This document shows, in pieces, positions 50,751-57,840 of a stretch of 64,000 nucleotides of DNA. The position numbers and the translations under genes are program-made. This DNA is from Oscillospiraceae bacterium. GTDB lineage: Bacteria > Bacillota > Clostridia > Oscillospirales > Ruminococcaceae. How positions within the stretch are numbered: position 1 is the stretch's first letter; every line of letters starts with the position of its first letter. The stretch is from contig SFJO01000009.1 in assembly GCA_004555865.1 (NCBI GenBank), positions 1-64,000 on the forward strand. Reading direction: 5' to 3'. The notes beneath the pieces were generated by a model. It was not told the DNA's origin. It saw only the letters and a program-made list of their open reading frames with translations, and made no database searches.

Positions 50751-51501
50751 CTCCGGTTGCGATCAGGGTGAGCGTATCGGCAATGCGCTGATAAAAGGCG
50801 GCCCGGTCGGCCTCGCCGCGGTACAGCTGGTGGAAGAGCTTGCCGTCCTTGATGAACAGCACCCGGCGGGCGTGGCTGGCGGCCTTCACGCTGTGGGTAA
50901 CCATAAGAATGGTCTGCCCCTGGGCGTTGACCTGATCCAACAGGTTCAGCAGCTCGTCGGTGGAGTGCGAATCCAGCGCGCCGGTGGGCTCGTCCGCCAG
51001 AATCAGGCTGGGCTGGGTGATGAGGGCGCGGGCCACAGCGGCCCGCTGCTTCTGCCCGCCGGAGACCTCATACGGGTACTTTTTCAGCAGGGCCGAAATG
51101 CCAAGCAGCTTGGCCAGCGGCATCAGGCGGCGATGCATCTCCTCATAGGGCACGCGGGAGAGCACCAGCGGCAGATAAATGTTGTCCTCCAGGGTGAAGT
51201 TGTCCAGCAGGTTGAAGTCCTGAAAGACGAACCCGAGGTTTTTCCGCCGGAAGGCCGCCAGCCGGGCTTCCGGAACGGCGGAAAGGTCCTTGCCGTCCAG
51301 CAGGATCTGCCCGACAGTGGGCTTGTCCAGTGCGGCCAGCAGATTCAACAGCGTGGTTTTGCCGGCGCCGCTTTCGCCCATGATGGCCACGTATTCGCTC
51401 GGCTCTACCGAAAAGGTCACGCCGGTCAGGGCCGGCACACGCACCCCGCCGAAGCGGGTGGTGTAAACTTTTTGCAGGTCGTTTACTTGTAAAATGCTCA
51501 T
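50734..51501 (-). CDS. BceA-like ABC transporter ATP-binding protein
   Basis: This 255-residue ATPase powers the BceB-like permease. It shows Walker A MGESGAGKTTLL (near residue 40), Q-loop FVFQDFNLL, signature VSGGQKQRAAVARAL, Walker B LILADEPTGALD and switch His in MVTHSVK. It begins 180 bases after the histidine kinase gene, behind a promoter and a BceR-type palindrome. Confidence 0.93.
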   Translation of the reverse strand: MSILQVNDLQKVYTTRFGGVRVPALTGVTFSVEPSEYVAIMGESGAGKTTLLNLLAALDKPTVGQILLDGKDLSAVPEARLAAFRRKNLGFVFQDFNLLDNFTLEDNIYLPLVLSRVPYEEMHRRLMPLAKLLGISALLKKYPYEVSGGQKQRAAVARALITQPSLILADEPTGALDSHSTDELLNLLDQVNAQGQTILMVTHSVKAASHARRVLFIKDGKLFHQLYRGEADRAAFYQRIADTLTLIATGGEQNV

Positions 51502-51555
51502 GGCAAAGCCCCTCCTACGGGCTGCGCAAGGCCGCGTCCGGCGGCCTGTGATTGG

Positions 51556-51571
51556 CTGTGATCACAGAATA
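51556..51571 (-). promoter_or_regulatory. -10 element and overlapping perfect palindrome before the ABC transporter
   Basis: On the minus strand TATTCT (51571-51566) is a good -10 without a clear -35, as expected for an activated promoter. CTGTGATCACAG (51556-51567) is a 12-base perfect palindrome covering the presumed start of transcription. Confidence 0.5.
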
Positions 51572-51623
51572 CCACCCGGCGGGGCGCCGCTGCCATCGAC
51601 GCAGCTTACAAAAAGGCGGGCGT

Positions 51624-51643
51624 ACCTTACAGTTTTGTAAGGT
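51624..51643. promoter_or_regulatory. BceR-type operator
   Basis: ACCTTACAGTTTTGTAAGGT is a perfect inverted repeat with 8-base arms and a 4-base spacer. It contains the TTACA-N4-TGTAA pattern bound by BceR-like regulators. It lies about 70 bases upstream of the presumed start of the ABC transporter transcript, and within 60 bases of the kinase stop. Confidence 0.8.
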
Positions 51644-51680
51644 GCGTTAAAAGAAAACGATTTGCGGGAGGGAAAACCGG

Positions 51681-52703
51681 TCACTCCACCTCCAGCGCGG
51701 CGCTGGCCAGCCCCAAAAGGGCGCGTGTGCCCCGCCTGGGACCGTCCGATTCCAGCCGCAGGCTGTGGCCCAGGCGGTCGGTGATCTGGCGGCAAAGATG
51801 AAGCCCAAGGCCGGTGCTGCCCTGGTTCTGGCGGCCGCTCAGGCCGGTGTACCCCTGTTCGAACACCCGGGGAAGATCCTCCGGGCGGATGCCGCAGCCG
51901 CTGTCGGCAATGACCAGCGTAAGCGGAGCATCCGGCTCCAGATACAGCCTCACACCGCCGGATTGGGTGTATTGCAGGGCGTTCATCAGCAGCTGGCCGA
52001 GAACGAACCCAAGCCATTTTTCATCGGTGAGCACCGTCACATCGGATGGAATGGCAAAATCCAGCGAAAGCCGCTTGTGCACAAACAGCGGGGCCAGCTG
52101 GCGCACCTGGGCCCGCGCGATGGGTTCCAGCGGGCAGCGGCGGATGACGTAATCGGTGGTGAGGCTGCCCAGCCGCTGGCAGGCCAGGGCCATCTGCACG
52201 TACTGCTCAATGCGGGTGAGCTGCACGCCCACTTCCCCGGGGGCCGGGGTGGGGCTTTGCAGCAAAAGCCGCATGGCGGCGATGGGCGTTTTGATTTGGT
52301 GGGCCCACAGCTGGTAGTAGTCGTTCTGCTCGCGGCTGCGGCGGCGCTCCTCCTGTACGGCGGCAGTACGCCGCTGTTCCAGCGCCAGGGCCAGCGCCTG
52401 ATAGTCGGCCTCGGTCAGGCTGGCGGCGGGCGGAAAGTCCTGCTCATCCAGCGCAGGCAGCGACAGAAGGGCGACCAGCTGCCGGTGGCGGCGCACAAAG
52501 CGGGCAAAGCCGCACGCACCCCAACCCACAAGGCCGGCAACACACAAAACGGCGGCATCCAGCAAAGGCGCGGCGGGAGCGGCGTAAAGCCAGCAGAACA
52601 CCGCACACAGCCCCAGTGTGCCGAAGAAAAGCCCCAGTGCGGCGGCCTGGGTGCGCAGCCATGCTGCGAACAGAGCAAGAACGCTTTCTTGATTCAAGTT
52701 CAT
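51681..52703 (-). CDS. BceS-like sensor histidine kinase
   Basis: This 340-residue intramembrane-sensing kinase has two N-terminal helices (about residues 20-42 and 45-66) with almost no outside loop, as in BceS. The phospho-acceptor His is in YYQLWAHQIKTPIAAMRLLL (near residue 136). The ATP domain has N-box LLMNALQYTQ, DSGCGIRPEDLPRVFEQGYTG and GSTGLGLHL. Such kinases receive their signal from the BceAB transporter. Its ATG overlaps the regulator stop by 4 bases. Confidence 0.92.
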   Translation of the reverse strand: MNLNQESVLALFAAWLRTQAAALGLFFGTLGLCAVFCWLYAAPAAPLLDAAVLCVAGLVGWGACGFARFVRRHRQLVALLSLPALDEQDFPPAASLTEADYQALALALEQRRTAAVQEERRRSREQNDYYQLWAHQIKTPIAAMRLLLQSPTPAPGEVGVQLTRIEQYVQMALACQRLGSLTTDYVIRRCPLEPIARAQVRQLAPLFVHKRLSLDFAIPSDVTVLTDEKWLGFVLGQLLMNALQYTQSGGVRLYLEPDAPLTLVIADSGCGIRPEDLPRVFEQGYTGLSGRQNQGSTGLGLHLCRQITDRLGHSLRLESDGPRRGTRALLGLASAALEVE

Positions 52704-53371
52704 TCCACCAGATACCCCATTCCCTTTTTTGTAAGGATGAAATCGGTCAGGCCCAGCCCCTCCAGTTTGCGGCGCAGGCGGGCCACGTTTACCGTGAGGG
52801 TGTTTTCGTCCACATAGCAGTCGGTCTGCCACAGACGGCTCATCAGGTCCTCCCGGCTCACGGTGCGGCCGCGGTTTTCCATGAGAATGCGCAGAATGCC
52901 GAACTCGTTCTTGGTCAGCTCGGCCCGGCGGCCGCCGTAGGTCAGGCTGGCGCTGTCCAGGTCCAGCACGGCGCCCCGGTGCTGAATCAGCCGCCCCTCG
53001 CCGCCGAATTCGTAAGTGCGGCGCAGCAGCGCCTGAATTTTGGCCAGCAGCAGGTCCAGGTCAAAGGGCTTTGCAATAAAGTCATCGGCACCCAGGCTCA
53101 GGGCCATGACCTGATTCAGATTGTCGGCGGCGGAGGAGAGAAAAATCACAGGAACCCGGCTCACCCGGCGGATCTGGCTGCACCAGTGGTAGCCGCTGTA
53201 ACTGGGCAGCCGTATGTCCAGAAGCACCAGCTGAGGTGCGGCGGCCACAAATTCTTCCAGCACATGGGCAAAGTCCCGGGCGCAGACGGCCTCATAACCC
53301 CAGCGTTCCAGTTGTTCCGCCACCAGGCGGGCGATGACCGGGTCATCCTCCACAATAAAAATTTTATGCAC
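52700..53371 (-). CDS. BceR-like response regulator
   Basis: This 223-residue OmpR/PhoB-family regulator has the phospho-acceptor Asp in LVLLDIRLPSYSG (near residue 51), the conserved Lys in DDFIAKPFD, and a C-terminal winged helix (TKNEFGILRILMENRGRTVS, then DENTLTVNVARLRRKL). GTG 53371 with AAAGGAA upstream gives the normal MHKIFIVEDDP start. It should bind the palindrome at 51624-51643. Confidence 0.92.
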   Translation of the reverse strand: MHKIFIVEDDPVIARLVAEQLERWGYEAVCARDFAHVLEEFVAAAPQLVLLDIRLPSYSGYHWCSQIRRVSRVPVIFLSSAADNLNQVMALSLGADDFIAKPFDLDLLLAKIQALLRRTYEFGGEGRLIQHRGAVLDLDSASLTYGGRRAELTKNEFGILRILMENRGRTVSREDLMSRLWQTDCYVDENTLTVNVARLRRKLEGLGLTDFILTKKGMGYLVE

Positions 53372-53499
53372 GATACGTTCCTTTCCAAAGTTCAAACGGG
53401 TTTTGCGCAGGTTCTCTGCAATCGGCGAAGTGATTCCGCCGGTGAATAACACGAAGGAAATCGGCGAATGGCTTCAGGCCGGGCCTTATCTCTGGGTTT

Positions 53500-53505
53500 A
53501 TTGTA
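53500..53505 (-). promoter_or_regulatory. -10 element of the response regulator/kinase genes
   Basis: TACAAT on the minus strand (53505-53500) lies 130 bases before the start codon; the -35 is weak. The leader holds the 10-base direct repeat AATCGGCGAA at 53420-53429 and 53459-53468. Confidence 0.45.
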
Positions 53506-53576
53506 GCACAAACCGAAAGGAAACGGCGGTGCCCCGGCGCATTTGCGGGCAAACCGGTGCGGGTGCAGGCGTTTTC

Positions 53577-53605
53577 TTGACGAACCGGGCGAAAAATATT
53601 ATCCT
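53577..53605 (+). promoter_or_regulatory. promoter of the CPBP protease gene
   Basis: TTGACG (53577-53582) and TATCCT (53600-53605) are 17 bases apart, 105 bases before the start codon. Confidence 0.7.
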
Positions 53606-53710
53606 GAATAGGACTTGTTCCGTGCAGGTTTGTGCGCGGAACACGGCAAAGCGGCAACCTGTTTGCGGTGCAGCGCTTTGCGCGAACGACACAAACGAAA
53701 GGAGCCTTCC

Positions 53711-54592
53711 ATGGCGGAACCAAATGATTCCACAAAAAGCCTGGCCGGGTTTGCGCGGGCCGCGGGCCTGTGCGGCATGGCGGCGGTGGGCTACCTGTTT
53801 GTGGCGGCGCTGATGACGCTGGCCGCGCCGGTGGGCCTGGGGGAAACCGGCGGGGTGCTGTATGCGGGGCTGGCCCAGTGCCTGGCGCTGCTGCTTCCGG
53901 GAATTCTTGCTGCAAAAGCCGGCGGCCTCAGCCTGGGCAGCCTGGGCCTGCGCCCCGGCCCCAAGGGTGCAGTGCGGGCCTGGCTGCCGCTGTTTTTGGG
54001 GGCGGCGATGGCGGCGAACCTTCTGGCGGCGGGGCTGCGGCAGTTGGCGGGCAGAAGCCCGGAGGTGACGGTGCTGCCCGCCGGCGGGGCGGCTTTGGCG
54101 GCGGCCTGCCTGGTCAGCTGTCTGCTGCCCGCCCTGCTGGAGGAATGGATGTTCCGCGGCGTGATGGAGGGCTTGCTGGCCCCCTATGGCGATGGGGCGA
54201 CCATTGTGGGGCAGGCGGTGCTGTTTGCCCTGCTGCACAGTGAGCCGGGCCAGTGCCTGACGGCGCTGGTGTGCGGGCTGGTGCTGGGGCTGCTGGCCCG
54301 GCGTGCGGGCAGCATTCGCCCCGGTGCGGCGCTGCATCTGGTGAACAATCTGCTGGCGTTTGCCAGCCAGTGGATGAACCAGTACGGGGCGGAGGATGTA
54401 GCCCTGCTGCTGGAATTAGTGCTGGCCGTGGGCGGCCCGGCCTGGGGGCTTTGGGCGCTTTGGCATCGCCGCAAACGCCGCCCTGCCTGGGAGCGGCCGC
54501 TGCGCCCCGGCCTTGCCCCCTGGAAGCTGGCGGTGTGCCCAGCCTACGTGGTGGCGGCCGCGGCCCTGCTGGCCCGGCTGGTATTGTCCTGA
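53711..54592 (+). CDS. CPBP family intramembrane glutamic protease
   Basis: This 293-residue membrane protein with about eight helices carries the CPBP/CAAX-protease motifs: Glu-Glu in LLEEWMFRGVM (near residues 143-152), the His in ALLHSEPG, and His/Asn in LHLVNNLLAF. In bacteria these proteases or maturation factors are linked to bacteriocin immunity and membrane protein turnover. AAAGGAG precedes ATG 53711. It is the first of three plus-strand genes leading to tadA. The target is unknown. Confidence 0.87.
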   Translation: MAEPNDSTKSLAGFARAAGLCGMAAVGYLFVAALMTLAAPVGLGETGGVLYAGLAQCLALLLPGILAAKAGGLSLGSLGLRPGPKGAVRAWLPLFLGAAMAANLLAAGLRQLAGRSPEVTVLPAGGAALAAACLVSCLLPALLEEWMFRGVMEGLLAPYGDGATIVGQAVLFALLHSEPGQCLTALVCGLVLGLLARRAGSIRPGAALHLVNNLLAFASQWMNQYGAEDVALLLELVLAVGGPAWGLWALWHRRKRRPAWERPLRPGLAPWKLAVCPAYVVAAAALLARLVLS

Positions 54593-54638
54593 AACAACGC
54601 GGCCTTTTGCCGCACGGCACTGAAAAAGGAGAACCCCT

Positions 54639-55151
54639 GTGACGGATGAAGAATTGATGCGGCTGGCCCTGGCCGAAGCCGACATGGCCTTTGCACTGGG
54701 CGAAGTGCCCGTGGGCGCTGTGGTGGCGAAGGACGGCCAGCCCATCGCCATGGCCCACAACACCCGGGAGACCGAGAAAAATGCCACCCATCATGCGGAA
54801 CTTTTGGCCATTGACCGGGCCTGCAAGGCGTTGGGCGGCTGGCGGCTGTGGCAGTGCGAACTGTTCGTAACGCTGGAGCCCTGCCCTATGTGCAGCGGGG
54901 CCATCATCAACAGCCGCCTGAAACGGGTGGTGTATGGCGCGAAAGACCCAAAGGCCGGGTGCTGCGGCTCGCTGACCGATCTGTTTGCGCTTCCCTTCAA
55001 CCACCATCCGGTGATTGAGGGCGGCCTGCTGGAGGAGGAGGCCGCCCTGCAGCTTCAGAACTTTTTTGCGGCCCTGCGGGAAAAACGCCAGCGGCTGAGA
55101 GAAGAAAAGCGGGCGGCCCGCCTGCAGATGGAGGAACAACACCATGAATAA
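54639..55151 (+). CDS. tadA: tRNA-specific adenosine deaminase
   Basis: TadA changes adenosine 34 of tRNA-Arg to inosine, needed to read all CGN codons. The 170-residue zinc enzyme has the HAE motif in THHAELLAIDRAC (near residue 53) and PCPMCSGAI (near residue 83), supplying His, Cys, Cys and catalytic Glu. It starts with GTG after AAAAAGGAG. The C-terminal tail is highly charged. It overlaps the next gene by 8 bases. Confidence 0.94.
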   Translation: MTDEELMRLALAEADMAFALGEVPVGAVVAKDGQPIAMAHNTRETEKNATHHAELLAIDRACKALGGWRLWQCELFVTLEPCPMCSGAIINSRLKRVVYGAKDPKAGCCGSLTDLFALPFNHHPVIEGGLLEEEAALQLQNFFAALREKRQRLREEKRAARLQMEEQHHE

Positions 55152-55869
55152 GATCGTTTTGGTCACCGGCGGCAGCCGGGGCATTGGCGCCGCGGCGGTG
55201 CAGGCCTTTGCCCGGGCAGGCTGCCGGGTGATTTTGAACTACAACAAAAGCGAGGCGGCGGCCCGCGCCATCGCCGACGCCTGGCCGGGGCAGGTGTTCC
55301 CGGTTCAGGCGGACGTGAGCGACCCGGCCCAGGTGGAAGAGCTGTTTCGTCAGGCGGAGGCGCTGTGCGGCCCGGTGGAGGTGCTGGTGTGCAACGCGGG
55401 CCTGGCCCAGCAAAAGCTCTTTACGGACCTGACGGATGAGGATTGGGCACGGATGATCGGCGTGCACCTGAGCGGGGCGTTTTACTGCTGCCGTCGGGCG
55501 CTGCCGGGGATGATCCGCCGCAAGTGGGGCCGCATCCTCACCGTGAGCAGTATGTGGGGGCAGACCGGCGGCAGCTGCGAGGTACACTATTCCGCCGCCA
55601 AGGCCGGGTTGATCGGCCTGACCAAGGCGCTGGCCAAAGAGGAAGGCCCAAGCGGAATTACGGTGAACTGTGTGGCCCCCGGCGTGGTGGAAACCGACAT
55701 GATGGCGAGCTTTACCGCCGAGGATAAGGCCGCTCTGGCGGAGGAGACCCCGGTGGGTCGCCTGGCTGCCCCAGAGGAGATTGCGCAGACGCTGGTGTTC
55801 CTTGCGGGCGAAAACGCCGGGTACATCACCGGGCAGGTGATCGGCCAGAATGGCGGCCTGGTGATCTGA
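55144..55869 (+). CDS. short-chain dehydrogenase/reductase, FabG-like
   Basis: This 241-residue NAD(P)H-dependent oxidoreductase has the cofactor motif VTGGSRGIGAAAV (residues 7-19), NAG in VCNAGLAQ, catalytic Ser in VSSMWGQTGG, the YxxxK pair in HYSAAKAGLIG, and VAPGVVETDM. It resembles 3-oxoacyl-ACP reductases, but no fatty acid genes are nearby, so substrate is open. It is coupled to tadA by an 8-base overlap. Confidence 0.88.
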   Translation: MNKIVLVTGGSRGIGAAAVQAFARAGCRVILNYNKSEAAARAIADAWPGQVFPVQADVSDPAQVEELFRQAEALCGPVEVLVCNAGLAQQKLFTDLTDEDWARMIGVHLSGAFYCCRRALPGMIRRKWGRILTVSSMWGQTGGSCEVHYSAAKAGLIGLTKALAKEEGPSGITVNCVAPGVVETDMMASFTAEDKAALAEETPVGRLAAPEEIAQTLVFLAGENAGYITGQVIGQNGGLVI

Positions 55870-55902
55870 GGGCGGGGTGCGCCGAACGCAAAGCAAAAAC
55901 CA

Positions 55903-55945
55903 AAACAGCGGGAAAAGCGGAACGGCTTGCCCCGCTGTTTTTTTG
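55903..55945 (+). terminator. terminator after the SDR gene
   Basis: AAACAGCGGG (55903-55912) pairs with CCCGCTGTTT (55931-55940), with an inner AAGC/GCTT pairing, followed by further T. Confidence 0.88.
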
Positions 55946-55963
55946 CGCTTTTTTCAAACCTGC

Positions 55964-55992
55964 TTGACAGATGAATCGAATCTCGATATACT
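55964..55992 (+). promoter_or_regulatory. consensus promoter of the padR-DUF2812 operon
   Basis: TTGACA (55964-55969) and TATACT (55987-55992) have a 17-base spacer. Confidence 0.9.
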
Positions 55993-56028
55993 AAGAACCA
56001 AGATATATAGAACCTCGATAGATTGAGG
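55975..56028. promoter_or_regulatory. two palindromic operator candidates for PadR
   Basis: ATCGA-ATC-TCGAT (55975-55987) lies exactly between the -35 and -10 elements. CCTCGAT-AG-ATTGAGG (56013-56028) lies just downstream of the start of transcription. Both are near-perfect inverted repeats and well placed for autorepression by the PadR protein encoded next. Confidence 0.65.
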
Positions 56029-56052
56029 CAAGATAGAAAGGAGGCGGCCGCG

Positions 56053-56373
56053 ATGGAGGATCGGGTCCGGCGGGTGTATGTGCCCATGACGGAAACCGGG
56101 TTTTACATTCTGTTCAGCCTGAAACAGGAGCGGCACGGGTACAGCATCATTCAATATGTGCGCCGGCTGACCGGCGGGCAGGTGGTGATCAGCGCGGGCA
56201 CCATGTACGGTACCCTGGCCAAAATGGAGAAGGACGGCCTGATCGTGTGCACCCGGGAAGAGGAGAAGCGCAAACTTTACCGGCAGATGCCGCTGGGGCA
56301 GGAAATTCTGGAGTTGGAGCTGGCCCGCATTCGGCGCCTTTACAAAAACAGCATGGGGGAGGAATGGTCATGA
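56053..56373 (+). CDS. PadR family transcriptional regulator
   Basis: This 106-residue winged-helix repressor has the family features: ETGFYILFSLKQERHGYSII, then VVISAGTMYGTLAKMEKDGL with the recognition helix, and the wing EEEKRKLYRQM. The C-terminal helix is short, as in PadR subfamily 2. ATG 56053 follows AAAGGAGG at 8 bases. Its stop overlaps the DUF2812 start. It probably represses its own operon through the palindromes upstream. Confidence 0.92.
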   Translation: MEDRVRRVYVPMTETGFYILFSLKQERHGYSIIQYVRRLTGGQVVISAGTMYGTLAKMEKDGLIVCTREEEKRKLYRQMPLGQEILELELARIRRLYKNSMGEEWS

Positions 56374-56951
56374 GCGAAAAGCAGCTCAAACGGGAGTTCC
56401 GCCTGTTCACCATTGCGGAATATGAGAAAGAAGAGGCCTATCTGGCCCGGAAGCACCGGGAGGGCTGGAAGCTGGTGACGGCTGCCATGCCCGGCTGGTA
56501 TACTTTTGAAGAGTGCGAGCCGGAAGAGGTGATCTACCAACTGGACTACAACAGCACGCAGGGCGAGGAAAAAGAGCAGTATTTGCAGATGTTTGCGGAC
56601 TGCGGCTGGGAATATGTGGACGAAATGAACGGCTGGCGGTACTTCCGCAAGCCGCTTGCCCAAGCGGACGGAGACGAGGCCATTTTCAGCAGCGATGCTT
56701 CCCGGCTGGAGCTGCTGGGGCGGGTGTTCCGCACCCGGATGCTGCCGGTGCTGCTGCTGTTCTTCTGCGCCGATGTGCCCATGGTGGCCCACGCACTGGC
56801 CTTAGGCTTTCCCACGCGGCCGGTGGAGCGGGGCGTTCTGCTGGGTATGATGATTCTGTTCCTCTTTGCGCTGTGGATCGTGCTGCGCTGCGGAATTGGC
56901 TTATGGCAGCTGCGGCAGCGCTGCCGGCGGGATGAGGAGACACTCCGCTGA
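56370..56951 (+). CDS. DUF2812 membrane protein
   Basis: A 193-residue protein with a soluble N-terminal DUF2812 domain (FRLFTIAEYEKEEAYLARKH, then the Trp/Tyr-rich WYTFEECEPEEVIYQLDYN and CGWEYVDEMNGWRYF) and two membrane helices (about 125-145 and 155-178). DUF2812 proteins are usually encoded beside PadR regulators, and the ATGA overlap shows coupling. No function is known; an envelope-stress role is plausible. Confidence 0.87.
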   Translation: MSEKQLKREFRLFTIAEYEKEEAYLARKHREGWKLVTAAMPGWYTFEECEPEEVIYQLDYNSTQGEEKEQYLQMFADCGWEYVDEMNGWRYFRKPLAQADGDEAIFSSDASRLELLGRVFRTRMLPVLLLFFCADVPMVAHALALGFPTRPVERGVLLGMMILFLFALWIVLRCGIGLWQLRQRCRRDEETLR

Positions 56952-56971
56952 GCCACTCTACGGCCCGTAGG

Positions 56972-57000
56972 TTGCCATTTGGCCGAAGGTTCGGTATGCT
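56972..57000 (+). promoter_or_regulatory. promoter of the HTH-desulfoferrodoxin gene
   Basis: TTGCCA (56972-56977) and TATGCT (56995-57000) are 17 bases apart. Confidence 0.75.
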
Positions 57001-57084
57001 GAAACACGAAGCGGGGTGCCCGGGAACCCCTGAAACAGCACAAGAAACCAATCGGCGGCAAACACTGCCGATTCAGGAGGCAAC

Positions 57085-57693
57085 ATGGAACAGTATGTGA
57101 CGGGCAGCGTGATTCGTGCGCTGCGGGAGAAAAAGGAATTGACCCAGCGCCAATTGGCCGAGCGCTTGTCGGTGAGCGACAAGACCGTAAGCAAATGGGA
57201 GACCGGCAAGGGCCTGCCGGACATCAGCCTGCTGGAGCCGCTGGCGGCCCAGTTGGGCGTAAGCGTGGCGGAACTACTGCGGGGCGAATGGGTGGAAAAC
57301 CGCAACCGGGGAGGCAGCGTACCGCGGGCCAGCTTCTATGTCTGCCCGGTGTGCGGCAACGTGGTTTACGCCCTGGGCAAGGGCAGTTACAGCTGCTGCG
57401 GTATCACCCTGCCGTCGCTGGAAGCGGAAGCACCGGATGAAACCCATGCGCTGAAACAGGAATGGCTTGACGGCGAACTATACGTAACGCTGGCCCACTC
57501 GATGGAGAAGAAGCACTTTGTGAGCTTTGCCGCGCTGGTAAGCTTTGACCGGGTGCAGCTGGTAAAGCTGTATCCGGAACAGGAACCGGCCGTCCGCTTT
57601 GCGGGCGTGCGCCCGGGTGACCGGATCTTGGTTTACTGCAACCGGCATGGGCTGTTTGCGGAAAAGGCAGCGCGCCGTTCCGAAACCGACTGA
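57085..57693 (+). CDS. XRE-type regulator fused to a desulfoferrodoxin-like superoxide reductase
   Basis: This 202-residue protein joins three parts. Residues 6-66 are an XRE helix-turn-helix (LTQRQLAERLSVSDKTVSKW). Residues 85-106 are a desulforedoxin-type iron site, with Cys87, Cys90, Cys104 and Cys105 in the exact CxxC-CC arrangement. Residues about 118-195 align with the superoxide reductase domain of desulfoferrodoxin: AHSMEKKHF matches AHPMEEKHY and VYCNRHG matches EYCNLHG. All five expected iron ligands are present: His121, His138, His144, Cys185, His188. It could therefore bind DNA and either reduce superoxide or sense it. GGAGG precedes the ATG. It is monocistronic. Domain calls are direct readings; sensing is inference. 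Confidence 0.88.
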   Translation: MEQYVTGSVIRALREKKELTQRQLAERLSVSDKTVSKWETGKGLPDISLLEPLAAQLGVSVAELLRGEWVENRNRGGSVPRASFYVCPVCGNVVYALGKGSYSCCGITLPSLEAEAPDETHALKQEWLDGELYVTLAHSMEKKHFVSFAALVSFDRVQLVKLYPEQEPAVRFAGVRPGDRILVYCNRHGLFAEKAARRSETD

Positions 57694-57735
57694 GTGAACG
57701 TGCGTTGGCCGCAAATGATCCAAGTAAACCTCTGC

Positions 57736-57788
57736 GCCCGGCGGGCGGCCTGCTGCGAATGCGGCGGCTGCCTTCCGGGCGGCTTTTT
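57736..57788 (+). terminator. probable terminator after the HTH-desulfoferrodoxin gene
   Basis: GCCCGG (57736-57741) pairs with CCGGGC (57775-57780), with further imperfect GC pairing inside and a T6 run after GGC. Confidence 0.6.
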
Positions 57789-57840
57789 TCACGCCGCCGT
57801 CTGCTGCCGCATACATTGGCGGGGAGAGGGGGCGTGAGGG

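Noticed and set aside
51556..51567. CRP/FNR site
   Set aside because: TGTGATCACA lacks the six-base spacer of the CRP consensus, and no CRP-like gene is near; kept only as an unexplained palindrome.
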